Below are positions 37,051 through 46,276 of a stretch of DNA of 64,000 bases, one piece after another. The position numbers and the translations under genes are program-made. Origin of the DNA: Arenimonas sp. (GTDB taxonomy: Bacteria; Pseudomonadota; Alphaproteobacteria; Rhizobiales; Rhizobiaceae); contig JAIBEK010000018.1 of NCBI GenBank assembly GCA_019459145.1, positions 124,001 through 188,000 of the forward strand. The letters run 5' to 3'. The notes beneath the pieces are model-generated. The model was not told where the DNA came from, did not search any database, and saw only the letters and a list, made by a program, of their open reading frames with translations. The first letter of the stretch is position 1; the number at the start of each line of letters is the position of its first letter.

Positions 37051-37294
37051 CTGTTCCAGCCTGCATCAGGGTGGCATAAGGGGGCAGATGACCGCCGCGC
37101 AGGACAGACATGCGTTCGGCGGGTTTGAAAAGGTGAATGCAAAGATGCTAGAGCGGCGCCTAACCGTCCGAATGTGTATGCCGCGATAGACTATCCGGCA
37201 GACCATCATCTTTGCCGCTTCTAGCGGCGCTCACCGAAGAGACTTGCATGACCCATCGATCCATCCCGCGCGACGCCTCTTGTGGAGGCTTGCG
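37051..37294 (+). other. 5' leader region of metNIQ
   Basis: About 240 bases without a gene. It holds the inverted pair CAAAGATG (around 37139) and CATCTTTG (around 37206) and a small hairpin CCGCTTCTAGCGG near 37216, so a structured leader is possible. I did not recognise a SAM-II or other known methionine-related riboswitch consensus. Confidence 0.35.
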
Positions 37295-38371
37295 ATGAGC
37301 GATCCCGCAAATCAGCAGAGTTCGCGCCCCATGGTCGCCTTCGAGGGCGTGACCAAGCGTTTCGGGGGCACCAAGGGCCAGCCGGCCTTCACGGCGCTGG
37401 CGGGCGTCGACTACAGCGTGCCCAAAGGGTCGATCACCGGCATCATCGGCCGTTCCGGGGCGGGAAAATCGACATTGATCCGGCTGGTCAACGGGCTCGA
37501 ACTGCCGTCTACCGGCAAGGTTCTGGTCGATGGCGTCGACGTCGGCGCGCTTGATGACGCAGCGCTTCGCACGCTGCGCCGCGAGATCGGCATGATCTTC
37601 CAGCACTTTAACCTTCTGTCCTCGCGCACGGTCTTCGACAACATCGCACTGCCGCTGGAGATCGCCGGTCTTGACCGGGGGACTATCGAGGCGCGAGTCA
37701 AGCCGCTGATGGAGCTGGTGGGGCTCTCCGACAAGGCTGGTCGCTACCCGGCCGAACTCTCCGGCGGGCAGAAGCAACGCGTCGGCATTGCCCGCGCGCT
37801 CGCCACAGAACCCAAGCTGCTGCTCTCGGACGAGGCGACGTCGGCGCTCGACCCGGAAACCACCCAATCGATCCTCGAACTGCTGAAGACCATCAACCGC
37901 GATCTGGGCCTTACGGTTCTGCTGATTACCCACGAGATGGAAGTGGTGAAGACCATCGCCTCTCAGGTCGCTGTCATCGACCGGGGCCTGATCGTCGAGC
38001 ATGGCCGGACCTTCGACGTGTTCACCGCGCCACGGCATGAGACGACCCGGGCGCTGCTGTCGGCCTCGATCGGCGCGAAGCTGCCGGACTGGATCCGCTC
38101 CGACCTGAAGACCGAGCCGTCGCCCGGTGATCGCGCGCTGGTGCGGCTGATCTTCTTCGGCGAGACGGCATTCCAGCCGCTGACCGCGCGGCTCGTCGCG
38201 GAGCTTGGCGCCGACGTCAACATCCTGGCAGGGGCCATCGACGAGATCGCCGGCGAGCCCTTCGGGTCGCTCGTCGTTTCCTATCCCGCCGATCCGACCA
38301 CGCTGGAAAAGGCGCAACGCTTCTACCTTGAAACGGGACTTGCCACGGAGGTGATCGGCTATGGCGTATGA
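37295..38371 (+). CDS. metN: Methionine ABC transporter ATPase MetN
   Basis: About 358 aa from the ATG at 37295 ([13 protein letters not shown]) with TGGAGG seven bases upstream. Walker [10 protein letters not shown], signature [15 protein letters not shown], Walker [17 protein letters not shown] and the switch [10 protein letters not shown] are all present. The C-terminal 100 residues form a NIL domain ([31 protein letters not shown]), which in MetN senses internal methionine and inhibits transport. First gene of metNIQ. Confidence 0.95.
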   Translation: MSDPANQQSSRPMVAFEGVTKRFGGTKGQPAFTALAGVDYSVPKGSITGIIGRSGAGKSTLIRLVNGLELPSTGKVLVDGVDVGALDDAALRTLRREIGMIFQHFNLLSSRTVFDNIALPLEIAGLDRGTIEARVKPLMELVGLSDKAGRYPAELSGGQKQRVGIARALATEPKLLLSDEATSALDPETTQSILELLKTINRDLGLTVLLITHEMEVVKTIASQVAVIDRGLIVEHGRTFDVFTAPRHETTRALLSASIGAKLPDWIRSDLKTEPSPGDRALVRLIFFGETAFQPLTARLVAELGADVNILAGAIDEIAGEPFGSLVVSYPADPTTLEKAQRFYLETGLATEVIGYGV

Positions 38372-39029
38372 CATGCTCATCGGCCTCCTGGCCAAGGCGC
38401 TCTGGCAGACCCTGCAGATGGTGGCCGCGGCCGGCGTGATCGGCACGATCATCGGCCTGCCGATCGGGGTTTTCCTGGCGACCAGCGGCAAGGGCGAGCT
38501 TTTTCCCGCCCCGACCGTCAACCGGATCGTCGGGCTGGTGGTCAACGCGGCGCGTTCGACGCCGTTCATAATTCTCGTCGTGGCGATCATCCCGTTCACC
38601 CGGCTGGTCACCGGAACATCGATCGGTACGACGGCGGCCATCGTGCCGTTGACCGTCGCCACCATTCCGTTCATCGCGCGGCTGATCGAATCCGCGATCC
38701 GCGAGGTCGACAAGGGCCTGATCGAGGCGGCGCGCGCCATGGGCGCCACTCCGTTGCAGATCGTCACCAAGGTTCTGCTGGCAGAAGCCAAGCCCGGCAT
38801 TGCCATGGCGCTGACGCTGACGGCCGTCAGCCTGATCGGCTATTCCGCCATGGTTGGCGCGGTCGGCGGCGGCGGGCTCGGCGACCTGGGCATCCGCTAT
38901 GGCTACCAGCGCTTCATGCCGGACGTCATGCTGGCGGTGGTCGTGGTGCTGATCGTCCTGGTGCAGGCGGTGCAGAGCGCCGGCGACCATCTGGCGCGGC
39001 GCTTCGACAAGCGCAGCCGCAAGAACTGA
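38361..39029 (+). CDS. metI: Methionine ABC transporter permease MetI
   Basis: 222 aa permease with about five transmembrane segments. The ATPase-docking loop is [30 protein letters not shown]. The start overlaps the end of metN by 11 bp, indicating coupled translation. Confidence 0.95.
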   Translation: MAYDMLIGLLAKALWQTLQMVAAAGVIGTIIGLPIGVFLATSGKGELFPAPTVNRIVGLVVNAARSTPFIILVVAIIPFTRLVTGTSIGTTAAIVPLTVATIPFIARLIESAIREVDKGLIEAARAMGATPLQIVTKVLLAEAKPGIAMALTLTAVSLIGYSAMVGAVGGGGLGDLGIRYGYQRFMPDVMLAVVVVLIVLVQAVQSAGDHLARRFDKRSRKN

Positions 39030-39066
39030 ATTCCCCCCTCTTCAGAAAACCCAAGGAGTGATTTCC

Positions 39067-39846
39067 ATGAAGAAACTGATCCTCGCGGCCTCTCTCGCCG
39101 CTCTCTTTTCCGCAAGTGCGGCTCTGGCCGAAAGCATCAAGATCGGCGTGACCCCCGGCCCGCATGCGCAGATCATGGAAAAGGTGAAGGAAGTCGCGGC
39201 CAAGAAGGGCCTCGACATCGAGATCCTCGAATTCTCGGACTATGTCGTGCCGAACCAGGCGCTCGCCGACGGCGACCTCAACGCCAACTCCTTCCAGCAC
39301 CAGCCCTATCTCGACAACCAGATCGCCGACCGCGGCTATGAAATCATCAGCGTCGGCCCGACCGTCAACTTCCCTATGGGCGTCTATTCCAAGAAGGTGA
39401 AGAGCCTTGACGAACTGACCGACGGCGCCAAGGTGTCGATCCCGAACGACCCGACCAATGGCGGCCGCGCGCTGCTGGTTCTGGCCGACAAGGGCCTGAT
39501 CAAGGTCGATGCGGCCAAGGGCCTGAAGATCGGTCCGGCGGACGTCACCGAAAATCCGAAGAACATTGAATTCGTCGAACTCGACGCCGCCCAGCTGCCG
39601 CGTTCGCTCGACGACGTCGATGCCTCGGTGATCAATACGAACTACGCGATCGAAGCCAGCCTCAACCCGAAGACGGATTCGATCGCCATCGAAGGCGAGA
39701 AGGCTCCCTACGTCAACGTCATCGCCGTTCGTATAGCCGACAAGGATGCCGCCTGGCTGAAGACGCTGCTTGAATCCTACCACAACGACGAGATCAAGGC
39801 CTTCGTCGCCGAAGAGTTCAAGGGCGCCGTCGTCGCCGGCTGGTAA
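39067..39846 (+). CDS. metQ: Methionine-binding protein MetQ
   Basis: About 259 aa from the ATG at 39067, with AAGGAG upstream. The signal peptide MKKLILAASLAALFSASAALA is followed by ESIKIGVTPGPHAQIMEKVK, typical of the NlpA/MetQ family. No lipobox cysteine is present, so unlike E. coli MetQ the protein should be free in the periplasm. The motif PNDPTNGGRALLVL is characteristic of methionine binding. Confidence 0.94.
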   Translation: MKKLILAASLAALFSASAALAESIKIGVTPGPHAQIMEKVKEVAAKKGLDIEILEFSDYVVPNQALADGDLNANSFQHQPYLDNQIADRGYEIISVGPTVNFPMGVYSKKVKSLDELTDGAKVSIPNDPTNGGRALLVLADKGLIKVDAAKGLKIGPADVTENPKNIEFVELDAAQLPRSLDDVDASVINTNYAIEASLNPKTDSIAIEGEKAPYVNVIAVRIADKDAAWLKTLLESYHNDEIKAFVAEEFKGAVVAGW

Positions 39847-39865
39847 GCGGGCGCTGCAAAGATTA

Positions 39866-39887
39866 CCCCTCCCCGCAAGGGGAGGGG
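39866..39887. repeat. Short GC-rich hairpin after metQ
   Basis: CCCCTCCCC and GGGGAGGGG form a perfect nine-base stem around a GCAA tetraloop, 19 bases past the metQ stop. It resembles one hairpin of the palindromic repeats at 32830-32950. It may also act as a weak terminator or stabilise the transcript end, although no T-run follows. Confidence 0.65.
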
Positions 39888-40016
39888 ACGAGGCTTCGAC
39901 GTCGATCGGGACCGGCGAATCCTGCGCCTCTTGCCAGCGGGTCTGATCCCCGCGCCATCTTGCCTTTCGCGCCGCAGCATAGGATGCTGCGCCCTCCGGT
40001 TGCGAAGGAGGCGGCA

Positions 40017-40361
40017 ATGGCACGCGTTCAACTTCCCGTTCTGAATGCCCCCTTTTCGGGCGACGTCACGCAGACCATCAATCCGTGGACATGGTTCTTC
40101 GCCCCGAGCGGCGGGCAGTTCGGGCTGTTCAATCTGAACATCGACATGGGGCCGTCCACCAATCCGGAGGTGGAGACGGAGATCGTCCGTGACGTGGCGA
40201 GCTACGGCAAGCAGATCGGTCGGATCGAGGATGTCGTCGCTGTCCTGGTGAACCGGCTGGATCCAGGAACCCTGGCTCCCGCCGAGAGAAAAGCGATCGA
40301 GGCGTTCAAGGTCTTGCTGGCCGATATCGAGACGATCAAGGCGCGCCACAGGCAGGCATAG
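40017..40361 (+). CDS. Conserved hypothetical protein
   Basis: About 114 aa from the ATG at 40017 (MARVQLPVLNAPFSGDVTQTINPWTW), which is preceded by AAGGAGG at ideal spacing; codon usage is like its neighbours. The N-terminal half is rich in Trp, Phe and Gly (WTWFFAPSGGQFGLFNLNIDMG), and the C-terminal half is predicted helical. No signal peptide or known motif. Function unknown. Confidence 0.75.
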   Translation: MARVQLPVLNAPFSGDVTQTINPWTWFFAPSGGQFGLFNLNIDMGPSTNPEVETEIVRDVASYGKQIGRIEDVVAVLVNRLDPGTLAPAERKAIEAFKVLLADIETIKARHRQA

Positions 40362-40468
40362 CATTGTGAGGGCGCGCGCGGCGGCCGGCCAACCTGCGGG
40401 GCGGCGTGCGGTGAAGTCGTCCGCAAGCTGCGACCGCGGCTGGTCTCAGCGATCGAGAAGAATGTCCC

Positions 40469-41413
40469 TTAACTGCCGATATGCTTCTCGCCGCGCTTCT
40501 TCGCGAGCGCGATCTGCATCTGCCGCTGACGATAGCGGTCGCGGTCGGCCTCGGTGCGGCTGTCGTAGCAGTGCGGGCAGGACACGCCTTCCTCGAACTT
40601 CGGCGATTTCACCTCTTCCGCCGTCAGCGGATAGCGGCAGGCGTGGCAAAGCGTGTGTTCGCCGGTCTTCAAACCATGGGTGATCGACACGCGTTCGTCG
40701 AAGACGAAGCAGGCGCCATCCCACAGGCTTTCCTCTGCCGGCACTTCCTCGAGATATTTCAGGATGCCGCCCTTGAGGTGGTAGACCTCGTCGAAGCCCA
40801 TTTCCTTGGCAAAGGCCGTCGACTTCTCGCAGCGGATGCCGCCGGTGCAATACATGGCGAGCTTCGGCTTGTTGTGCAGGCCGGGATTGTTGCGCATCCA
40901 GTCGGGAAATTCGCGGAAGGTCTTGATGTTCGGGTCGATCGCGCCCTTGAAGATGCCGATCGCCGTCTCGTAATCGTTCCGGGTGTCGATGACGATGGTC
41001 TCGGGGTCCGAGATCAGCGCGTTCCAGTCCTTCGGATCGACATAGGTGCCGACGATCTTGTTGGGGTCGATATTCTCGACGCCCATCGTGACGATTTCCT
41101 TCTTCAGCCGCACCTTCATGCGCAGGAAGGGCATTTTCGCCGCACGGCTTTCCTTGTGCACCAGTCCGGCAAATTCCGGCTGCGAGCGGATGAAGGCGAG
41201 GATCTTGGCTATGCCCTCGTCGGTGCCGGCGATGGTGCCGTTGATGCCTTCGGCGGCGAGCAGCAGCGTGCCCTTGATGCCGTTTTCACGCGCCACGGCA
41301 TCGAGCTCGGCGCGAAAGCTCTCGAAGCGCGGGAAACGGGCGAAATGATAGAGCGCGGCGACGCAAAAGGCGCCGCCCTCTTCATGGCGAGGGGTCTGGA
41401 GATCGTCGGTCAT
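40469..41413 (-). CDS. trhO: tRNA U34 hydroxylase TrhO (UPF0176, rhodanese-like)
   Basis: 314 aa. An N-terminal acylphosphatase-like domain (about 20-110) is followed by a rhodanese domain with the active-site loop [16 protein letters not shown]-terminal pair of CxxC motifs (CHACRYP and CPHCYD) is present, as in the family. The E. coli homologue YceA/TrhO makes 5-hydroxyuridine at position 34 of tRNAs. Single-gene unit. Confidence 0.92.
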   Translation of the reverse strand: MTDDLQTPRHEEGGAFCVAALYHFARFPRFESFRAELDAVARENGIKGTLLLAAEGINGTIAGTDEGIAKILAFIRSQPEFAGLVHKESRAAKMPFLRMKVRLKKEIVTMGVENIDPNKIVGTYVDPKDWNALISDPETIVIDTRNDYETAIGIFKGAIDPNIKTFREFPDWMRNNPGLHNKPKLAMYCTGGIRCEKSTAFAKEMGFDEVYHLKGGILKYLEEVPAEESLWDGACFVFDERVSITHGLKTGEHTLCHACRYPLTAEEVKSPKFEEGVSCPHCYDSRTEADRDRYRQRQMQIALAKKRGEKHIGS

Positions 41414-41568
41414 GGCCGGGGAATACTGCCTTGGCCCTTGCCGCGCAACGATTTTCGCGCGGCGGGATGTGATTTGAAGTTTGTCAAGCGCAACCGGGCG
41501 GTCGATCGGATCGATGGTGAGGGTGGAGGCCAGTCGGCAAGGCGGCTTCGTCGGAAACCGGCCGGAGC

Positions 41569-42264
41569 CTAAAGCAAACGCTCGGGAATGCCGTTCTGCT
41601 CCGCCCAGGCCCGGAGCAATTGTAGCCTTCTCTTCGGGTAGCGGCCGATCGGCCCCTCAAGCAGATCCATCCGGTCGGTTCGGAAACTGCGGAAGTCGTT
41701 GCGCAGCGTGCACCAGGCGAGGACCACGCGGGCGCCGAGGAAGAAGGTGAGAGCAAAGGGCCAGATCAGTCGCTCGGACGCCTCGCCCTTTTCGTCGCGG
41801 TAGGCGATCCTCAAGCTCTGCTCGGAACGGATGAACTGGCGCATGCGGGCGAGATCCACACGGTCCTCAGGCAGCGGCAGTCCCGGCCCCGCAAACAGCG
41901 TGCTTGCCGTCAACTCCTCGCGCAGGTCGCCCGGCAGGACGTCGGTGATCTTGGACAGCGCATCGCGGGCGGAGAGCGCCAGTTCCCGATCGGCGCGCTG
42001 GCCCACCAGTCGGGCCCCGAGCACCAGCGCTTCGATCTCCTCGCGGGAAAACATCAGTGGCGGCAGCATGTAGCCGGGGCGCAGCACGTAGCCGACGCCC
42101 GCTTCGCCCTCGACATTGGCGCCCTGTGCCTGCAGGGTGGCGATGTCACGGTAGAGCGTGCGCAGCGAGACGCCCAGTTCACGCGCCAGCGCAGCCCCGC
42201 TCACCGGCTGGCGATGGCGGCGCAGAACCTGCAGCAGGGACAACAAGCGTTCGGAACGACTCAT
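41569..42264 (-). CDS. YafY-type HTH/WYL-domain regulator
   Basis: About 231 aa from the ATG at 42264 ([18 protein letters not shown]). The DeoR-like helix-turn-helix ([22 protein letters not shown]) is followed by a WYL domain from about residue 130 ([35 protein letters not shown]). Such regulators bind unknown small ligands or nucleic acid. No partner gene is evident beside it. Confidence 0.9.
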   Translation of the reverse strand: MSRSERLLSLLQVLRRHRQPVSGAALARELGVSLRTLYRDIATLQAQGANVEGEAGVGYVLRPGYMLPPLMFSREEIEALVLGARLVGQRADRELALSARDALSKITDVLPGDLREELTASTLFAGPGLPLPEDRVDLARMRQFIRSEQSLRIAYRDEKGEASERLIWPFALTFFLGARVVLAWCTLRNDFRSFRTDRMDLLEGPIGRYPKRRLQLLRAWAEQNGIPERLL

Positions 42265-42311
42265 CGCTTGAGTATACAGGGCTTGCTGCCAAAAAATGTC
42301 AGCAGCGTCGG

Positions 42312-43223
42312 CTATTCGGTGGCGGCCGCGATCCAAAGAGCCTCGATGATGGTGCCCTCGCGGGCCGGTATGTCGCCGAAGAGGTGCTCGGCGCGCAGAA
42401 GCGCGTCCCGGCGCAGTTCCTGTTGCTGGCGGATGATGGCACCGAGCAGGTGGGAGAATTCCTCGCCGCCGCCGATCAGCCCGGTCTCCCGGTCGAGAAG
42501 GTCGGCGAGCAGCGCAAGGTCGTGTTCGTGGCCGAGCGTGTCCACCAGGGCCTTGGCTTCGGCCCGCTTGGCGTGCATGGCCGACGGCCAGATGTCGCGC
42601 AACAGCGACAGGTTCATCCAGTAGGTCTGACCCGCCTTGCGCAGTTCGTGGAAGGCTTCCTCGTGCACGCTGTTATGGCAATCGTCGAGGGAGGCGCGGG
42701 CCCGGGCAAGACCCCTACGCCAGCCCTTGGCGAGCAGCTTGGCGGCCTTGCGCGGGCTGGAGGGAAAGGAGGCCGTTTCCAGTGACGCGATCGCCTCGTG
42801 GCAGGCCGCGATGGCAGCCGCGACCTTGTCGGCCAGGTCGGTCTCGGCGAGCGCCAATGCGTCGCGCCGTTCCGTGAGCGCCGCGCGCGCATGGGAGAGG
42901 GCGTCTTTCTCCTCGTCGTTCAGCGCATGGTTCTCGAGGTAGGTGACCGTCTCGATCAGCGCGGTGGCATCGCGCACGATGGACAGCGTTCGCGCGGTGT
43001 CGCGCAGCCGCGCATTCTCCGCCGTGCGAAACGGCTTCTGGTCCATCGCGACGAGACGGTAGAGCGAGCGAACCCGCTTGAACTTCTTGCGGGCCTCGTG
43101 GATAGCCTCGTGCAGCCCCTCGGGCTGGTCTTCCAGGGCGCTGATTGCACGCTGTAGTTGCCCACTCGCAACCGCCACGACCTCGTCGCTGAACGGACGG
43201 TCCGGCCTAATTCGATACGGCAT
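42312..43223 (-). CDS. CHAD-domain protein
   Basis: 303 aa, almost wholly a CHAD domain (conserved histidine alpha-helical domain). Conserved His and basic residues appear in LHEAIHEARKKFKRVRSLYRLV near the N-terminus and HEEAFHELRKAGQTYWMNLSLL in the second half, consistent with polyphosphate binding. Its start overlaps the end of the CYTH gene by 17 bp. The pair is a known functional association (polyphosphate/triphosphate handling). Confidence 0.9.
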   Translation of the reverse strand: MPYRIRPDRPFSDEVVAVASGQLQRAISALEDQPEGLHEAIHEARKKFKRVRSLYRLVAMDQKPFRTAENARLRDTARTLSIVRDATALIETVTYLENHALNDEEKDALSHARAALTERRDALALAETDLADKVAAAIAACHEAIASLETASFPSSPRKAAKLLAKGWRRGLARARASLDDCHNSVHEEAFHELRKAGQTYWMNLSLLRDIWPSAMHAKRAEAKALVDTLGHEHDLALLADLLDRETGLIGGGEEFSHLLGAIIRQQQELRRDALLRAEHLFGDIPAREGTIIEALWIAAATE

Positions 43224-43695
43224 GCACGACCTCGGGCTTCAATCGTTCGGTGGCCAGCGCCTGGTTGGAATAGCGACGGTCGCCGGTGACTTCGCGTCCG
43301 AGCCAGTGCGGCAGCATCGGCCGGTCATCCTCGGACTTCATTTCCACCTCGGCAATGACCAACCCCTGGAACGCACCCTCGAAAACATCGATTTCCCAGG
43401 TGAAACCGCCGACTTCCACCGTATAGCGCACCTTTTCGATCACGCTGCCGACGGCAAAGGAAATCATCTCGAGCGCGTCTTTGAAGGGAATATCGTATTC
43501 GAACTCGTCCCGCACCAGCGCGGTCTTGCCGAACTTGACGGTCAGCTTGGCGGTCTCGTCATTGCTGGTGCGGACGCGGATCGATCGGTCGTGATTGACG
43601 GAGAGATACGCCTGACGCATCGCCGTCGCGGATGTGGCCTGATCGCGCCAGCTGTCGTTGATCACCAGGAATTTGCGCTCGATCTCTTTCGCCAT
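43207..43695 (-). CDS. CYTH-domain triphosphatase-like protein
   Basis: About 162 aa from the ATG at 43695 (MAKEIERKFLVIND), with a second possible ATG at 43707. The signature EIERKFL opens a CYTH triphosphate tunnel, with RSIRVRTSNDETAKLTVK and WEIDVFEGAFQGLVIAEVEMKS supplying further conserved acidic and basic residues. Likely hydrolyses inorganic triphosphate. Co-transcribed with the CHAD gene. Confidence 0.92.
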   Translation of the reverse strand: MAKEIERKFLVINDSWRDQATSATAMRQAYLSVNHDRSIRVRTSNDETAKLTVKFGKTALVRDEFEYDIPFKDALEMISFAVGSVIEKVRYTVEVGGFTWEIDVFEGAFQGLVIAEVEMKSEDDRPMLPHWLGREVTGDRRYSNQALATERLKPEVVHAVSN

Positions 43696-43850
43696 CTCAC
43701 CATCCATCGTGACAATCCCGCATAAACCTAGCCCAATTGGCCCGCCGTGCAAACAGGTCCCGCTTCTAGCGCGCGCATTTGTCTCGACAATGACACAGGT
43801 TCGCGTTAAATCTCTCACTGAATTCAATCGTTTGAAATGGATGGCAGACC

Positions 43851-44489
43851 GTGAGTGAGAAAACCGAAAAGCTCCTTTCCACCCTGAAGCTTCAGCCCGT
43901 CGTGCCGGTGCTGATCATCGAGGATGTGGCAACCGCCGTGCCGCTGGCGAGGGCGCTGGTGGCGGGCGGACTGAAGGCGATCGAGATCACCATGCGCACC
44001 GATGCGGCGCTGGAAGCTGTCCGCCGTGTCGCGGCAGAGGTCGAGGGTGCAGTGGTCGGTGCCGGCACCATCCTCAATCCGGCGCATTTCGAGGCTGCGG
44101 TCGAAGCCGGCTCGCAGTTCATCGTCAGCCCCGGCACGACGCGCGAACTCATCCATGCCGCCCGCGCTTCGGACATTCCGCTGCTGCCGGGTGCCGCTAC
44201 GGCCAGCGAAGTCATGCAGTTGCGCGAGGAAGGCTATCAGGTGCTGAAGTTCTTTCCCGCCGAGCAGGCCGGCGGCGCTGGCTATCTGAAATCGCTGTCT
44301 TCGCCGCTTGCCGGCACGTTGTTCTGCCCGACCGGCGGTATTTCGCTGAAGAACGCCAGAGACTACCTGTCGCTGCCGAATGTAGTCTGCGTCGGCGGTT
44401 CCTGGGTCGCGCCGAAAGAACTCGTTTCAGCCGGCGACTGGGCCGGCATTACCAGGCTGGCGGCGGAAGCCGCGGCGCTCGCCGGCTGA
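43851..44489 (+). CDS. eda: KDPG/KHG aldolase
   Basis: 212 aa from a GTG at 43851. Entner-Doudoroff aldolase splitting 2-keto-3-deoxy-6-phosphogluconate to pyruvate and glyceraldehyde 3-phosphate. The Schiff-base lysine is in VLKFFPAEQAGG, the catalytic glutamate in IEITMRTDAAL, and VGAGTIL and SPGTT are typical. No edd or other pathway gene is adjacent. Confidence 0.94.
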   Translation: MSEKTEKLLSTLKLQPVVPVLIIEDVATAVPLARALVAGGLKAIEITMRTDAALEAVRRVAAEVEGAVVGAGTILNPAHFEAAVEAGSQFIVSPGTTRELIHAARASDIPLLPGAATASEVMQLREEGYQVLKFFPAEQAGGAGYLKSLSSPLAGTLFCPTGGISLKNARDYLSLPNVVCVGGSWVAPKELVSAGDWAGITRLAAEAAALAG

Positions 44490-44579
44490 TCCGACAGCCG
44501 GCAAAATTGCCGCTCCGTCTTTGTTTTTCATTCTCGGCTTCTTATCTAGCAGTCGAGAATGAAACCGACGGAGATCCCG

Positions 44580-45275
44580 ATGTTCGACGCGAAGAAACTG
44601 CTTGACCAATTTCTCGGCGCCCAGGTGCCGGGCTCGACCGGCACCGTGAAGCAGAAGGCCGGCGATGCCGTTCAGCTTGCCAAGGACAATCCGCTGGCGA
44701 GCGGGGCGATCGCCGCCGTTCTTCTCGGCACCAAGACGGGCCGAAGCCTCGCCGGCAATGCGCTCACGCTGGGCGGGCTCGCCGCCATCGCCGGCATCGG
44801 TTATCAGGCCTACAAGAACTACCAGGCCGGCAAGGCGCCGCAGGACGTCGCCGAGGCCGAACAGAAGCTGCTGCCGCCGCCGGCCGATTCGCCGTTCAGC
44901 CTGGAGGCGCCCGCAGCCTCCAATGATTTCGCCCTGACGCTGGTGCGCGCCATGATCGCGGCTGCCAAGTCGGACGGCCATATCGACGCGTCCGAACGCG
45001 CCCGCGTGATGGACAAGATCCATCTTTCCGGCCTCGGCGCGGAAGCCGAAGCCTTCCTCGAAAAGGAGCTGGCGACGCCGACCGATGTGGATGCCCTGGT
45101 CAAGGCGGCGGTCAGCGAAGAGCAGAAGGTCGAACTCTACACCGCCTCGCGGCTGGCGATCGATCCCGACAGCCGGGCCGAGCGCGGCTATCTCGACCTT
45201 TTGGCCGGACGCCTCGGCCTTGCCGACGGGCTGGTCGACCATATCGAAGCGACGGTCACGGCCGCCCAGGTCTGA
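44580..45275 (+). CDS. DUF533/TerB-like inner membrane protein (YebE family)
   Basis: About 231 aa from the ATG at 44580 (MFDAKKLLDQFLG), preceded by GGAG. A hydrophobic Gly/Ala-rich segment (NALTLGGLAAIAGIGYQAYKNYQAG) near residues 60-85 is followed by a TerB-like helical domain (ALTLVRAMIAAAKSDGHIDASERARVMDKI). E. coli YebE is similar. Molecular role unknown. Confidence 0.88.
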   Translation: MFDAKKLLDQFLGAQVPGSTGTVKQKAGDAVQLAKDNPLASGAIAAVLLGTKTGRSLAGNALTLGGLAAIAGIGYQAYKNYQAGKAPQDVAEAEQKLLPPPADSPFSLEAPAASNDFALTLVRAMIAAAKSDGHIDASERARVMDKIHLSGLGAEAEAFLEKELATPTDVDALVKAAVSEEQKVELYTASRLAIDPDSRAERGYLDLLAGRLGLADGLVDHIEATVTAAQV

Positions 45276-45358
45276 CGGGAGCTTTTCGCCATTCCAACGG
45301 CCAGTTGCCTTTGCCGGGCGGCTGGCCTAATCGTTTGCCGACACATCAAGAGGCAAGC

Positions 45359-46051
45359 ATGCGTGATCTTTCCACATTCAAGGGCTGCTCGGCGCCGAAG
45401 CCCGTCCGGCTCGAAGGCCGTTTCGTCACGGTCGAGCCCTATGACGAGGCGCAGCATCTCGAGGCGCTGTGGGAGGGGCTCGGCGGGATGGCGATCAATC
45501 CGCTCTTGACCTATTTCACCCAGCCGGATTTCGCCGGGATCGAGGATTTCAAGACATGGCTGGATGGCGTCCAGAAGAACTGGGGCTGGGTGCCGCACGT
45601 CTTCCGTGACAACAAGACGGGCAAGGTCGTGGGCATGGCGAGCTACATGCGGGCCGATCCGGCCAATGGCGTCGTCGAGGTCGGGGCCGTCGCCCACGGT
45701 CCGGCGATGAGCCGCACGCCGCTTTCCACCGAAGCGCATTACCTGATGGCGCGTCATGTGTTCGACGACCTCGGCTATCGGCGCTACGAATGGAAGTGCC
45801 ATAATGAAAACCAGCCGAGCCGCGCCACGGCGGAGCGTTACGGCTTCACCTTCGAGGGCGTGTTCCGCCAGCACATGCTGTCCAAGGGCAAGAACCGCGA
45901 TACCGCCTGGTTCTCGATGATCGATGGTGAATGGCCGCTGATCAAGGCCGCCTTCGAGGCCTGGCTTGCGCCGGGCAATTTCACCGAGGACGGCAAGCAG
46001 GTGCGAAAGCTCGAGGACATACGGGCGGACCTCAAGGGAGCAACGGCATGA
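45359..46051 (+). CDS. GNAT-family N-acetyltransferase (RimJ/RimL-like)
   Basis: About 230 aa from the ATG at 45359 (MRDLSTFKGCSAPKP), with AAGAGG upstream. The fold runs from VRLEGRFVTVEPYDEAQH to YRRYEWKCHNENQPSRATAERYGFTFEGVFRQH, the acetyl-CoA-binding and C-terminal strand region typical of this subgroup. The substrate may be a protein or small amine. The stop overlaps the start of the next small gene as ATGA. Confidence 0.88.
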   Translation: MRDLSTFKGCSAPKPVRLEGRFVTVEPYDEAQHLEALWEGLGGMAINPLLTYFTQPDFAGIEDFKTWLDGVQKNWGWVPHVFRDNKTGKVVGMASYMRADPANGVVEVGAVAHGPAMSRTPLSTEAHYLMARHVFDDLGYRRYEWKCHNENQPSRATAERYGFTFEGVFRQHMLSKGKNRDTAWFSMIDGEWPLIKAAFEAWLAPGNFTEDGKQVRKLEDIRADLKGATA

Positions 46052-46275
46052 GCGAGAACCAGAGCGACAAGAACAGCAACCGCTCGGCGGCCTATGCGGC
46101 GCTGGCCATCGTGCTTGGCTTCGGCCTCGTGCTGCTCGGCCTGCCCAAGCTGGTGCTGTGGATCGGCGACTATTCGCCGGTGCTGGCGGCTATCGTCGGC
46201 ACGGTCGGCATCATGTCCTTCTTCATCGTGCTGTGGCTGCGCGCCCGCCACCAGAAGCGGCGCGACCGCTCCTAG
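46048..46275 (+). CDS. Small two-helix membrane protein
   Basis: About 75 aa from the ATG at 46048 (MSENQSDKNSNRSAAY), overlapping the acetyltransferase stop. Two hydrophobic helices (AAYAALAIVLGFGLVLLGLPKLVLWI and VLAAIVGTVGIMSFFIVLWL) and a basic tail ARHQKRRDRS suggest a small inner-membrane protein. No known family is recognised. The overlap argues it is a real, coupled gene. Confidence 0.75.
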   Translation: MSENQSDKNSNRSAAYAALAIVLGFGLVLLGLPKLVLWIGDYSPVLAAIVGTVGIMSFFIVLWLRARHQKRRDRS

Positions 46276-46276
46276 C

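Noticed and set aside
36949..37294. SAM riboswitch upstream of metNIQ
   Set aside because: Expected for methionine genes, but no SAM-II or other SAM-type consensus was recognised; only generic hairpins are present.
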